Positions 1-6,708 of a stretch of DNA of 18,507 nt are shown here, piece after piece. A program made the position numbers and the translations under genes. How positions within the stretch are numbered: position 1 is the first letter of the stretch; every line of letters begins with the position of its first letter. This DNA comes from an uncultured Chlamydiaceae bacterium. GTDB lineage: Bacteria > Chlamydiota > Chlamydiia > Chlamydiales > Parachlamydiaceae. The stretch spans positions 1-18,507 of the forward strand of contig CAMFKA010000013.1 in NCBI GenBank assembly GCA_945957185.1, written 5' to 3'. The notes under the pieces are model-generated. The model was not told the origin of the DNA. It ran no database searches and was given only the letters and a program-made list of their open reading frames with translations.

Positions 1-50
<50 letters not shown>

Positions 51-136
51 CCTCCGCGTTGTCTTGCTATCGTTCCTTGAAGATAGATTCCTAATAATTT
101 AAACAAGGAAATGAATTAGGTTGACGACATAGCGCT

Positions 137-826
137 TCATGCAAGGCGATTTTGCAGCGATCCCCACTCTTCCATAGATCTCAGGCGGATGGCGCCCTTC
201 TTGGTGAAATCGTCGATTTCAGGATATTCGATTTGACAGATGATCACAGGCGTCGCTTTTGTTCCCATTAACGCCCGGAGGCCTCTTGGAGTGTCTTCAA
301 ATCCAATCACACGTTCGTGATTTTCGCAGAATAGCGAAATAGCTTTTTGGTAGCATTCAGGATCAGGTTTTGGTTTTGTATATTGTTCACGGGTGATCCA
401 GTTAGGAATGGTGTTCAGGATGGGGTTTTGGCTCCTGATGGCTTCGATAAGATTACCCGGAGAGTGTGTAACAACACATCTTTTGATTCCGTGCGTGTCT
501 AGGGTCTTCAAAAGAGATTCCACGCCGGGCATTAACTCGGTGTGCCCTTGCTCCACTAGACGAATGAGGGCTGCTTTTTTTTCTTCATACAGCACGTCCC
601 AGTTCGATTCGCTTTCCTTTAGCTCAGGGAAATCTTGAAATATGGCTTCGCGGAATCCGGCGGCTTCGTAGTGGGCGTAACGGCAGTAGTGCTCGAAACT
701 CCAATTGAAATCGACTCCTCTTGCCGCGGACATTTCGCGGTAAGCTTGATAATGTAGATGCTCGGTATTGACTAAAAGGCCGTCAAAATCGAACATAAAG
801 AGCTGATAGCCGAAAATCCAATCCAT
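137..826 (-). CDS. HAD-superfamily hydrolase, beta-phosphoglucomutase-like
   Basis: Predicted soluble phosphohydrolase or phosphomutase of 229 aa, cytoplasmic, substrate unknown. All four HAD motifs are visible: motif I DFDGLLVNTE with nucleophile D13 and acid/base D15, motif II Thr (VVTHS, T120), motif III Lys (TKPKPDP, K151) and motif IV GFEDTPRG (E177, D178). The residues between motifs I and II form a helical cap as in the phosphoglycolate phosphatase/beta-phosphoglucomutase group. I chose the ATG at 826 rather than the longer frame opening at 937. AAGG lies 8 nt upstream of it, motif I follows directly as is normal for the family, and an extended -10 promoter (855-863) lies between the two possible starts. 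The gene is divergent from the small lipoprotein gene at 846, with 19 bp between start codons. Family is confident; substrate cannot be read from the sequence. Confidence 0.85.
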   Translation of the reverse strand: MDWIFGYQLFMFDFDGLLVNTEHLHYQAYREMSAARGVDFNWSFEHYCRYAHYEAAGFREAIFQDFPELKESESNWDVLYEEKKAALIRLVEQGHTELMPGVESLLKTLDTHGIKRCVVTHSPGNLIEAIRSQNPILNTIPNWITREQYTKPKPDPECYQKAISLFCENHERVIGFEDTPRGLRALMGTKATPVIICQIEYPEIDDFTKKGAIRLRSMEEWGSLQNRLA

Positions 827-845
827 CGCATTAACCTTGGTGTTT

Positions 846-1010
846 ATGAAAAAGAGTATAGCAGTTTTGTCATTTATTGCCATCTTCGCCGGTTGCGAAG
901 AGCAACCGTCCGCTGTGGAAAAAGGGGAGTATATCACCCGGTTTTCAAAAGATAAAACGGAGATTCCTCCCCCTACCCCGCAACCCCCTCACACTTATCC
1001 TTGGGATTAA
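846..1010 (+). CDS. Small predicted lipoprotein (54 aa)
   Basis: ATG at 846 opens a 54-codon frame ending in TAA at 1008-1010. The N-terminus MKKSIAVLSFIAIFAGC is a typical lipoprotein signal: two lysines, a hydrophobic core and a lipobox-like FAGC with the lipidated cysteine at position 17. The mature part is about 38 residues, charged then proline-rich (EIPPPTPQPP), ending in HTYPWD. It contains no other cysteine, so it is not the cysteine-rich OmcA type of chlamydial small lipoprotein. The ribosome binding site is weak (GGTG only 3 nt before ATG) and no convincing promoter is seen. It starts 19 bp from the divergent HAD gene and ends where the hexamer inverted repeat begins. Function unknown. 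The clean signal peptide and lipobox in a frame this short argue for a real gene. Confidence 0.65.
   Translation: MKKSIAVLSFIAIFAGCEEQPSAVEKGEYITRFSKDKTEIPPPTPQPPHTYPWD
855..863 (-). promoter_or_regulatory. Extended -10 promoter for the HAD hydrolase gene
   Basis: On the minus strand this reads TGCTATACT: a TGN extension followed by a 5/6 match to TATAAT. The -35 region is poor. Transcription would start near 848, leaving a leader of about 22 nt before the ATG at 826. The element lies inside the first codons of the divergent lipoprotein gene, so the two genes share DNA at their 5' ends. Confidence 0.5.
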
Positions 1011-1167
1011 ACCCCTGCCCATGCCCATGCCCTTGCCCTTGCCCAAATTTTACGAATTGGTTACCCCGCATCTGGTGCATACTCAAATAATCGAATACTG
1101 CTTGGTAAAATTTGGGCAAGGGCAGGGGCAAGGGCAGGGGCATGGGCAAGGGATTTGGGGGTTTAAT
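1006..1167. repeat. Large inverted repeat of NTGCCC hexamers between convergent genes
   Basis: The arms 1012-1053 and 1105-1146 are complementary over 42 positions. The four mismatches (1033, 1027, 1021, 1015) all fall on the first base of successive hexamers. The left arm holds five NTGCCC units (1015-1044). The right arm holds six GGGCAN units plus a final GGG (1114-1152). The innermost 13 bp (1041-1053 with 1105-1117) pair perfectly and the loop is 51 nt. An outer pair, ATTAAACCCC (1006-1015) and GGGGTTTAAT (1158-1167), covers the stop codons of both flanking convergent genes. Each strand carries at least six G-triplets separated by 3-nt loops, which meets the usual G-quadruplex pattern. 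It could act as a bidirectional transcription barrier, though no U-run follows. Confidence 0.9.
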
Positions 1168-2011
1168 GATCGAACGGAATAGCAAGGCAAAGACCCATGA
1201 TCACCACCAAAGAGTAGACAAACATCTCTTTAGCCCAGATGCGATTTTTTTCAGGATCGATATAAAGGCCTCGTAAACATAATCCAAGCCACGCAATACT
1301 AAGCAATAAAACAATAATCGTATACAAAGCGCCCGTAAGCCCGATGAACGTCAGCGAAAGAGCGGTAGCAAGAAAAGCGATGATATAAAAGAACATTTGC
1401 TTTTTCGTTGTTTCCATCCCTTTGACAACAGGCATGACAGGGATATTTGCTGCGGCATAGTCGTCGTGGCGGTAGATGGCAATCGCAAAGAAGTGGGGCA
1501 TCTGCCAAAGAACCAAAACAGAGAAGATCAAAGCTGCGCCGAGGTCGAAATTATTGCTGACGGCGCAATATCCGACAACGGGAGGGACAGCGCCTGCGAT
1601 GCTGCCTACCAGAGTGCCGTAAAAGGAGTGGTATTTCATGAAAGCGTAGAGGACAAGGTAGACAAAGAAACCAATCAATGTCACAAAGACGGTCAACAAA
1701 TTAGTAAAGACTGCTAAAGTGACCACACCTGAAACGAGCAAGACGGCAGCGAACAAAAAAGCCAAAGCAGGAGAGACAGTGCCCTGGACGAAGCCTCTCT
1801 CTTTTGTTCTCTCCATTTTTGCGTCGGCAGCTCTGTCGATGTAGTTGTTAAAGATTCCTGCAGAGCCTATCACGCAGCCTAATCCGGCAAGAGTTGCCGC
1901 TAACAACCCCCAGTCAAACACTCCGTGGGAAGCCAATGCGAAGCCTCCGATTGTTGTGACGATATTACCGAAGATAATTCCCGGTTTAGTCAGCATCAAA
2001 TATGTTTTCAT
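1163..2011 (-). CDS. cyoE: Heme O synthase (protoheme IX farnesyltransferase)
   Basis: Integral membrane UbiA-family prenyltransferase of 282 aa that transfers a farnesyl group to protoheme IX, making heme O for the cytochrome bo oxidase encoded upstream. Both Asp-rich catalytic motifs are present: NNYIDRAADAKMERTKERG (the NxxxDxxxD diphosphate/Mg site) and YRHDDYAAANIPVMP. The rest is a series of hydrophobic helices. Length fits the family (about 280-300 aa). The frame is open further upstream, but I chose the ATG at 2011: MKTYLMLTKPGI is the normal family N-terminus, and this ATG overlaps the cyoD stop as ATGA, implying translational coupling. It is the last gene of cyoABCDE. Its TAA lies inside the outer arm of the hexamer inverted repeat. 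Confidence 0.95.
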   Translation of the reverse strand: MKTYLMLTKPGIIFGNIVTTIGGFALASHGVFDWGLLAATLAGLGCVIGSAGIFNNYIDRAADAKMERTKERGFVQGTVSPALAFLFAAVLLVSGVVTLAVFTNLLTVFVTLIGFFVYLVLYAFMKYHSFYGTLVGSIAGAVPPVVGYCAVSNNFDLGAALIFSVLVLWQMPHFFAIAIYRHDDYAAANIPVMPVVKGMETTKKQMFFYIIAFLATALSLTFIGLTGALYTIIVLLLSIAWLGLCLRGLYIDPEKNRIWAKEMFVYSLVVIMGLCLAIPFDH

Positions 2012-2346
2012 GAGTGCCCCATCATATAATCTAAGTGGTACATAATCCAAAGAGTTCCTGCTACAAGGACAACAAGCAAAATGAACATAAATAAAAAGGT
2101 AATCAGGTTCCATGCGGGGCTTTTTTCAGATCCTAAGTGGAGAAAATAAATCAGTTGTACAACTGCTTGTGTGGCGGCGAGTCCGGAAATAGTCAACGCT
2201 AAGGTCCATCCGGAAAGAACATTCTGCGAAACTAAAATATAGGCAATCAACGTTAGTGTGATAGAAAGGACAAAGCCTGTGATATAAGACATCACATCGC
2301 CATACCCATCGTGGGTAGTTAGATCTTTATGCTGGTGGTGCTTCAC
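2008..2346 (-). CDS. cyoD: Cytochrome bo quinol oxidase subunit IV
   Basis: 112-aa membrane subunit of the cytochrome bo-type ubiquinol oxidase with three predicted membrane helices. The N-terminus is His-rich (MKHHQHK), followed by the YITGFVLSITLT segment typical of CyoD, then QLIYFLHL in the second helix region. The start is GTG at 2346, one base after the cyoC stop codon. A GGGAG in the end of cyoC, about 10 nt upstream, can serve as ribosome binding site. The frame ends in TGA overlapping the cyoE start. In the family this subunit aids assembly and CuB site integrity rather than catalysis. Confidence 0.93.
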   Translation of the reverse strand: MKHHQHKDLTTHDGYGDVMSYITGFVLSITLTLIAYILVSQNVLSGWTLALTISGLAATQAVVQLIYFLHLGSEKSPAWNLITFLFMFILLVVLVAGTLWIMYHLDYMMGHS

Positions 2347-2347
2347 T

Positions 2348-2959
2348 TTAGATGACTCCCATTAAATAAACGAATGTAAAAATAAAAATCCAAACCACAT
2401 CCAGGAAGTGCCAAAATAGTCCCAGGCAGGTGAGGCGACGAATTACGTGGACATTGAGTCCTTTGGTGAGAATTTGAGCAAACATCACAGCCATCCAAAG
2501 CAATCCTGAGGCGATGTGAAATCCGTGAGTGCCTACAAGAGTGAAGTAGGACGAGAGGAAGGCGCTTCGTGTCCAGCTATGCCCCTCTTGAACTAGTTGG
2601 GAAAATTCGCTTAGCTCCATGACGAGAAACAGAATTCCTAAGGCAAAAGTGAGCGCAAACCATTTTAAAGTGTGGTTTGCATTGCGTTTATGTGCTGCAA
2701 GGACTCCCATTCCCGACGTAAAGCTGCTTGTTAATAGAATGATGGTTTCGACAAGAGTGTAAGGGAGGCTAATAATTTCCTTCGAAGATGGTCCTCCGGC
2801 AATATTTTGATGCAGCACTGCATACGTTGCGAACAGCGTAGCAAACAGGATGCAGTCGGTCATTAGATACACCCAAAAACCAAATACAGTTTTCGAGTAT
2901 GTTTCGCGATCTAATTGCGCGTGGTCGATATGATGGCTGGCGGCGTGTGCGTCGGTCAT
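2348..2959 (-). CDS. cyoC: Cytochrome bo quinol oxidase subunit III
   Basis: 203 aa, nearly the same length as the E. coli subunit (204 aa), with five hydrophobic helices as in CyoC. Recognisable family sequence includes FGFWVYLMTDCILFATLFA near the start, TLVGTHGFHIASGLLW around residue 140, and a C-terminus WHFLDVVWIFIFTFVYLMG. The N-terminal stretch TDAHAASHHIDH is His-rich and cytoplasmic. The ATG at 2959 overlaps the cyoB stop as ATGA, so translation is probably coupled. Subunit III is a structural, non-redox part of the oxidase core complex. Confidence 0.95.
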   Translation of the reverse strand: MTDAHAASHHIDHAQLDRETYSKTVFGFWVYLMTDCILFATLFATYAVLHQNIAGGPSSKEIISLPYTLVETIILLTSSFTSGMGVLAAHKRNANHTLKWFALTFALGILFLVMELSEFSQLVQEGHSWTRSAFLSSYFTLVGTHGFHIASGLLWMAVMFAQILTKGLNVHVIRRLTCLGLFWHFLDVVWIFIFTFVYLMGVI

Positions 2960-4929
2960 GAATACTTAATCCTCTTTTCAAATTTCTCATGTTCAATTTT
3001 CTGGATTTTCTCGGCGGGAACAAAGAACTCCACGTGGTCATCTGACAACCGAATAGTGGTGAAGAAGATCGCTCCTAGTAACCCCAGAATTGCAAGCCAC
3101 CAGATGTACCAAATCATTGCGAATCCAAAAATAAGACTGCAAACACCAATGTACATGCCCATAGGGGTGCGTCGAGGCATAGGAATTTCGTAGTAGTGCG
3201 GATGCTCCTCTTTCTGCTCGGGGTGTTGCTTCATCTCCCAAAATGCGTCTCTTGTGTGCACCTTTGGTTCAATTGCAAAATTGTAGAACGGGGGAGGGGA
3301 GTGCGCCGCCCATTCCAAAGTTCTGCCGTTCCAGGGATCTCCTGTCAGATCTCGATTCTGATTTCTTTGAAGAACGCTGACAAGTAGCTGCACATTTTGC
3401 AGAATGACTCCGATGATGATAATTCCAACCCCTGCTGCCACAAGAATGTAGAAAGGTTGCCACTCCATGAATTCGTAGTGATCGAGGCGACGTGTCGCTC
3501 CCATAAATCCTAAGATGTACAGCGGCATGAAGGCGACAAGGAATCCCACAATCCAGAACCAAAATGCCCATTTGCCGATTGTTTCGTTTAATTTGAAGCC
3601 GAATACCTTTGGAAACCAATACGAATAGGCGGCAAAGAAGGCGAATAGGACCCCTCCGATCACCATGGAGTGGAAGTGAGCGATCAGGAATAAGCTATTA
3701 TGCACTTGGAAGTCTGCTGCTGGAACAGACATCAGTACTCCTGTCATTCCCCCTGAAGTGAAAACGAAGACGAAGGCGAGAAACCATAACATCGGTGTTG
3801 TAAAATGGACTCTGCCTCCCCACATGGTGAAAAGCCAGTTAAAGATTTTAACTCCTGTTGGTACAGCAATCAGCATCGTCATAATTCCAAAGAAGGCATT
3901 GACGACGGGACCTGCCCCCATAGTAAAAAAGTGGTGCAGCCACACGATAAACGAAAGGAATGTGATGGCAACCAGCGCCCACACCATTGATGTGTACCCG
4001 AAGAGGCGTTTTTCCGAAAATGTGGCGACGACCTCGGAGAAGACTCCCAAGCCGGGAAGCATCAAAATATACACTTCAGGATGTCCCCACGCCCAAATGA
4101 GATTGATGTACAACATGGGGTTGCCGCCGAAGTCGGATGTGAAGAAGTGAGTGTCGACTAAACGATCTAATGTCAATAGCAGCAGTGTTGCAGTGAGGAT
4201 AGGGAAGGCGAAGATCACCAAAACCATGCTTGTCAGTGCCCCCCAAGTAAATAGGGGCATCTTCATCAACGTCATTCCGGGGCAACGCAACTTTAAAATG
4301 GTGACGAGAAAATTGATTCCGGACAACAAACTTCCTATCCCGGAGATCTGCACCGCCCAAATCCAATAATCGACACCGACTCCCGGATTGTATTCTAAAC
4401 TGGAAAGAGGCGGATATGCTAACCATCCGGCATCAGAAAATTTACCCACGTTAAGGGACATATTCACTAAAAGGGCTCCGACTGAAAAAAGCCAAAAGCT
4501 GAGCGAGTTCATAAAAGGAAAAGCGACATCGCGAGCTCCAATTTGGAGTGGCACGATCAGATTCAACAAGCCAAAAACTGTTCCCATTCCCACAAAAAAG
4601 ATCATCGTTGTTCCGTGGGCACTGAAAACTTGTTGAAAGTGTTCGGGAGAGAGGTAACCAAACGAGTCACCTGCGGAGAGGGCTAAGTGAGCACGAATCA
4701 TGGCGCCATCAACGATCCCTTTGAAAAGCATCAGCAACGATACGAAGAGATACATGATCCCGATGCGTTTCGGATCCACAGAAACGATCCAATTCTTCCA
4801 AAGCGCCGTCCACCCCTGAAAGTAAAATAAGAGGGCGACGACGATTGATGCGCAAATGGCTATGCCGACACCTGCGCTGGTCTCTATGGGGCCGTGCTGT
4901 AAAGCTTCAAGGGTAAATCTTCCAAACAT
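2956..4929 (-). CDS. cyoB: Cytochrome bo quinol oxidase subunit I (heme b, heme o3-CuB)
   Basis: 657-aa catalytic heme-copper oxidase subunit (E. coli homologue 663 aa) that oxidises quinol and reduces O2 to water while pumping protons. Metal ligands are intact: low-spin heme ligands H105 (SAHGTTM) and H420; CuB ligands H283 with cross-linking Y287 (GHPEVYIL), H332 and H333 (WLHHFF); high-spin heme ligand H418 (IAHFHSM). The proton channel residues corresponding to E. coli D135 and K362 are D134 and K361. Of the quinol-site residues R71, D75, H98 and Q101 of E. coli, three are kept (D74, H97, Q100) while Arg is replaced by K70. The quinol-type length and the CyoA partner without CuA identify a quinol rather than a cytochrome c oxidase. 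It starts 9 bp after cyoA. Confidence 0.97.
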   Translation of the reverse strand: MFGRFTLEALQHGPIETSAGVGIAICASIVVALLFYFQGWTALWKNWIVSVDPKRIGIMYLFVSLLMLFKGIVDGAMIRAHLALSAGDSFGYLSPEHFQQVFSAHGTTMIFFVGMGTVFGLLNLIVPLQIGARDVAFPFMNSLSFWLFSVGALLVNMSLNVGKFSDAGWLAYPPLSSLEYNPGVGVDYWIWAVQISGIGSLLSGINFLVTILKLRCPGMTLMKMPLFTWGALTSMVLVIFAFPILTATLLLLTLDRLVDTHFFTSDFGGNPMLYINLIWAWGHPEVYILMLPGLGVFSEVVATFSEKRLFGYTSMVWALVAITFLSFIVWLHHFFTMGAGPVVNAFFGIMTMLIAVPTGVKIFNWLFTMWGGRVHFTTPMLWFLAFVFVFTSGGMTGVLMSVPAADFQVHNSLFLIAHFHSMVIGGVLFAFFAAYSYWFPKVFGFKLNETIGKWAFWFWIVGFLVAFMPLYILGFMGATRRLDHYEFMEWQPFYILVAAGVGIIIIGVILQNVQLLVSVLQRNQNRDLTGDPWNGRTLEWAAHSPPPFYNFAIEPKVHTRDAFWEMKQHPEQKEEHPHYYEIPMPRRTPMGMYIGVCSLIFGFAMIWYIWWLAILGLLGAIFFTTIRLSDDHVEFFVPAEKIQKIEHEKFEKRIKYS

Positions 4930-4938
4930 GTTATTATC

Positions 4939-5799
4939 CTATTGTACCATCATGGGCTTCATGACCACCCAATCAAAAAGTTCGTTGTTAGCAAGTTTAA
5001 AAGTTTCAACTGGGTTGTATGAGCTAGGTTTCGCAAATTCTTGATACTGCTCTTTGCCAAAAGGTGCTCCTGATTGTCGTACTGAATCGACCCACTTCTC
5101 AAACTCCTCCGGAGTAGAGGCCCTCGCTACAAATGTCATCCCCGAAAAACCGGTTCCGCTGATATTGGCGGAGGCGCCATTGTAGTCGCCTGCGTGATCA
5201 GCGATTAGATGCAATTTTGTTTTCATCCCCGGCATCGCGTAGATTTGCCCTCCAATTTGGGGAATCCAAAACGAATTCATGGGGGCGTCGGAAGTGATTT
5301 CAAAATTGATGGGAGTTTTCTCAGGAAACTGAAAGAAATTGACGGAGACGATATTTTGTTCGGGATAAATAAACAGCCACTTCCATCGCATGGCGACGAC
5401 TTGTATCCTCAAAGGTTTGACTTCGGAATCTAACGGTTTGAAAGGGTCGAGCTCATGGCTGCTGGTCCAGGTAAGAACCGAAAGAAAGAAAATGATTAAA
5501 AATGGAAATCCCCACCAAATCACTTCTAAAAGGTGGCTGTTGTCCCATTCCGGAGTGTATTCCGCATCTTTATTGCCGGCGCGGTACTTGGTGATGACAT
5601 AGATGGTTAAAACGAATACGGGAATGACGACGAGCAACATCAAAATGAAAGCTGTGAAGATGAGGTCTCTCTCTTTTAATGCGATGAGCCCTTTCGGATT
5701 CAACATGGCAATGCTGTCGCTGTGGTCGTAAATAAGATAGAAAAGCCAACCTAACAGTAACAGCGATCCGGCTAGTACCCATTGATATTTTCGACTCAT
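4939..5799 (-). CDS. cyoA: Cytochrome bo quinol oxidase subunit II
   Basis: 286 aa. An N-terminal hydrophobic helix (about 7-25), two membrane helices (about 48-70 and 90-108), then a periplasmic cupredoxin-like domain with typical CyoA sequence (MRWKWLFIYPEQ, MNSFWIPQIGGQIYAMPGM, SGTGFSGMTF). The Cys/His cluster that binds CuA in cytochrome c oxidases is absent, as expected for a quinol oxidase. Unlike E. coli CyoA there is no lipobox cysteine after the first hydrophobic segment, so it is probably not lipidated. The ATG at 5799 has GGAG 8 nt upstream. It is the first gene of the cyoABCDE operon. The start codon lies only about 30 bp beyond the terminator of the upstream MIP gene, and no good promoter is visible in between. 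Confidence 0.95.
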   Translation of the reverse strand: MSRKYQWVLAGSLLLLGWLFYLIYDHSDSIAMLNPKGLIALKERDLIFTAFILMLLVVIPVFVLTIYVITKYRAGNKDAEYTPEWDNSHLLEVIWWGFPFLIIFFLSVLTWTSSHELDPFKPLDSEVKPLRIQVVAMRWKWLFIYPEQNIVSVNFFQFPEKTPINFEITSDAPMNSFWIPQIGGQIYAMPGMKTKLHLIADHAGDYNGASANISGTGFSGMTFVARASTPEEFEKWVDSVRQSGAPFGKEQYQEFAKPSSYNPVETFKLANNELFDWVVMKPMMVQ

Positions 5800-5826
5800 T
5801 CGACACGCTCCATTACGGTGTTATTA

Positions 5827-5855
5827 GACAAAAATGGCCGCAAAAGCGGCCATTT
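5827..5855 (-). terminator. Rho-independent terminator after the MIP channel gene
   Basis: A perfect 10-bp stem, AAATGGCCGC (5832-5841) and GCGGCCATTT (5846-5855), with an AAAA loop on the plus strand. Read on the minus strand it is a GC-rich hairpin running into TTTTTGT. It sits 8 bp after the MIP gene stop codon and ahead of cyoA, separating the two transcription units. Confidence 0.85.
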
Positions 5856-5863
5856 ATTCAAGA

Positions 5864-6490
5864 TTACTTATTGTCAGGGACAGCTTGATTGACGACTGCG
5901 GCAGCAGCGGCAGCGCCAAGGAGGTTAGCTACCGGGTAAATCCACAGGTAAGACCAGTGGCTCATGTTGAGGATTGTGATCCCCAGTGCTACCGCAGGGT
6001 TAAATGCAGCGTTAGAGATGGTTCCTACCGAGTAGGCACCAATTAACACTGTAAAACCGATTGCCCAGCCGTAGAACGAATTTCCCGCTGTCGCTTTTGC
6101 TGTTGCCACGTTCAAAACAACGTAGCAAAGTGCAAAAGTAAAGAGGAATTCTCCAATCAATGCTTTTAGCAAGTTAGGCTCTAAAGGAGCAGAAGCGCCG
6201 TCGCCTTTAAAGAAAATGACAGTGAAAGCAGCGAGGATGCCGCCGACAAGTTGGGCTGCCCAATAGATCCACAATTCGTTGAGTGGAAGTTTCTTTCTGA
6301 GATATACAGCGAAAGATACGGCCGGGTTGTAGTGTCCTCCCGAAACATGTCCTCCGGCAAACACCATGACAGCAAGTGCCGAACCGATAGCGAGAGGTGC
6401 TAACAACCCTGCGCTATTTGGGCCGATCACTGTTAACCCGATTGTGAGGACAAGAAAAAATGTCCCGATAAATTCATATAGATATTTCAT
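5864..6490 (-). CDS. MIP-family channel (aquaporin-like)
   Basis: 208-aa polytopic inner-membrane channel of the major intrinsic protein family. Two half-repeats each carry an NPA box: GGHVSGGHYNPAV (N55-A57) and NAAFNPAV (N164-A166). Six hydrophobic helices can be recognised and the length is near the lower end for the family. By alignment from memory to E. coli AqpZ, the selectivity-filter residues H174, T183 and R189 correspond to A152, A161 and V167. The almost universal arginine after the second NPA is therefore missing, suggesting a wider, more hydrophobic pore than a strict water channel. The ATG at 6490 has AAGGAG 8 nt upstream. The gene has its own promoter (6521-6549) and terminator, so it is probably monocistronic. 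Substrate unknown; water, glycerol or another small neutral solute are possible. Confidence 0.88.
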   Translation of the reverse strand: MKYLYEFIGTFFLVLTIGLTVIGPNSAGLLAPLAIGSALAVMVFAGGHVSGGHYNPAVSFAVYLRKKLPLNELWIYWAAQLVGGILAAFTVIFFKGDGASAPLEPNLLKALIGEFLFTFALCYVVLNVATAKATAGNSFYGWAIGFTVLIGAYSVGTISNAAFNPAVALGITILNMSHWSYLWIYPVANLLGAAAAAAVVNQAVPDNK

Positions 6491-6520
6491 GAACGCGACT
6501 CCTTATAAAATAAATTTTTT

Positions 6521-6549
6521 CTTATAAAGAAGAGGGGGGGATTTGTCAA
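6521..6549 (-). promoter_or_regulatory. Sigma-70-type promoter of the MIP channel gene
   Basis: On the minus strand there is a perfect -35 TTGACA (6544-6549), a 17-bp spacer and a -10 TATAAG (6521-6526, 5/6 match). The spacer contains a run of seven C (plus-strand G at 6534-6540). Transcription should start near 6514, about 24 nt upstream of the ATG. Confidence 0.75.
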
Positions 6550-6570
6550 TTCGAAAAGATCTTGTTGTAT

Positions 6571-6632
6571 AAATCACCACTGAGCCACTGAGATCACTGA
6601 GGAGAGCTGAGGTGGTGGGGGTGGTGATTTTT
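6571..6632 (+). repeat. Stem-loop with internal CACTGAG repeats
   Basis: AAATCACCAC (6571-6580) and GTGGTGATTT (6621-6630) form a perfect 10-bp stem around a 40-nt loop. The loop carries further copies of CACTGAG-like sequence (around 6578, 6586 and 6595). Five T follow from 6628, so on the plus strand it resembles a terminator, yet it lies between divergent genes with no gene to terminate. It may be a small dispersed repeat or the 3' end of an unannotated small RNA. Confidence 0.6.
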
Positions 6633-6676
6633 GCAACGATTCTCTAAGAAATGATGGTGTTAAAAATTTATTAATA

Positions 6677-6685
6677 TGTTATAAT
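6677..6685 (+). promoter_or_regulatory. Extended -10 promoter for the 6709-8776 operon
   Basis: TGTTATAAT: a consensus TATAAT (6680-6685) preceded by TG with a one-base gap. The -35 region is weak, as is common for extended -10 promoters. The start point would be near 6692, so the leader is very short and consists almost only of the ribosome binding site AGGTGAGG. Confidence 0.65.
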
Positions 6686-6708
6686 TTAAGAGAGGTGAGG
6701 TGATTTAT

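Noticed and set aside
827..937. Longer N-terminus for the HAD hydrolase starting at 937
   Set aside because: It would add 37 residues ahead of motif I, has no family support, and lies upstream of the extended -10 promoter; the ATG at 826 has a ribosome binding site.
877..1182. Open frames on both strands over the hexamer repeat (repetitive Pro/Leu and Gly/Gln peptides)
   Set aside because: They arise from translating the (GGGCAN)n array; a better-supported lipoprotein frame and the end of cyoE occupy the flanks.
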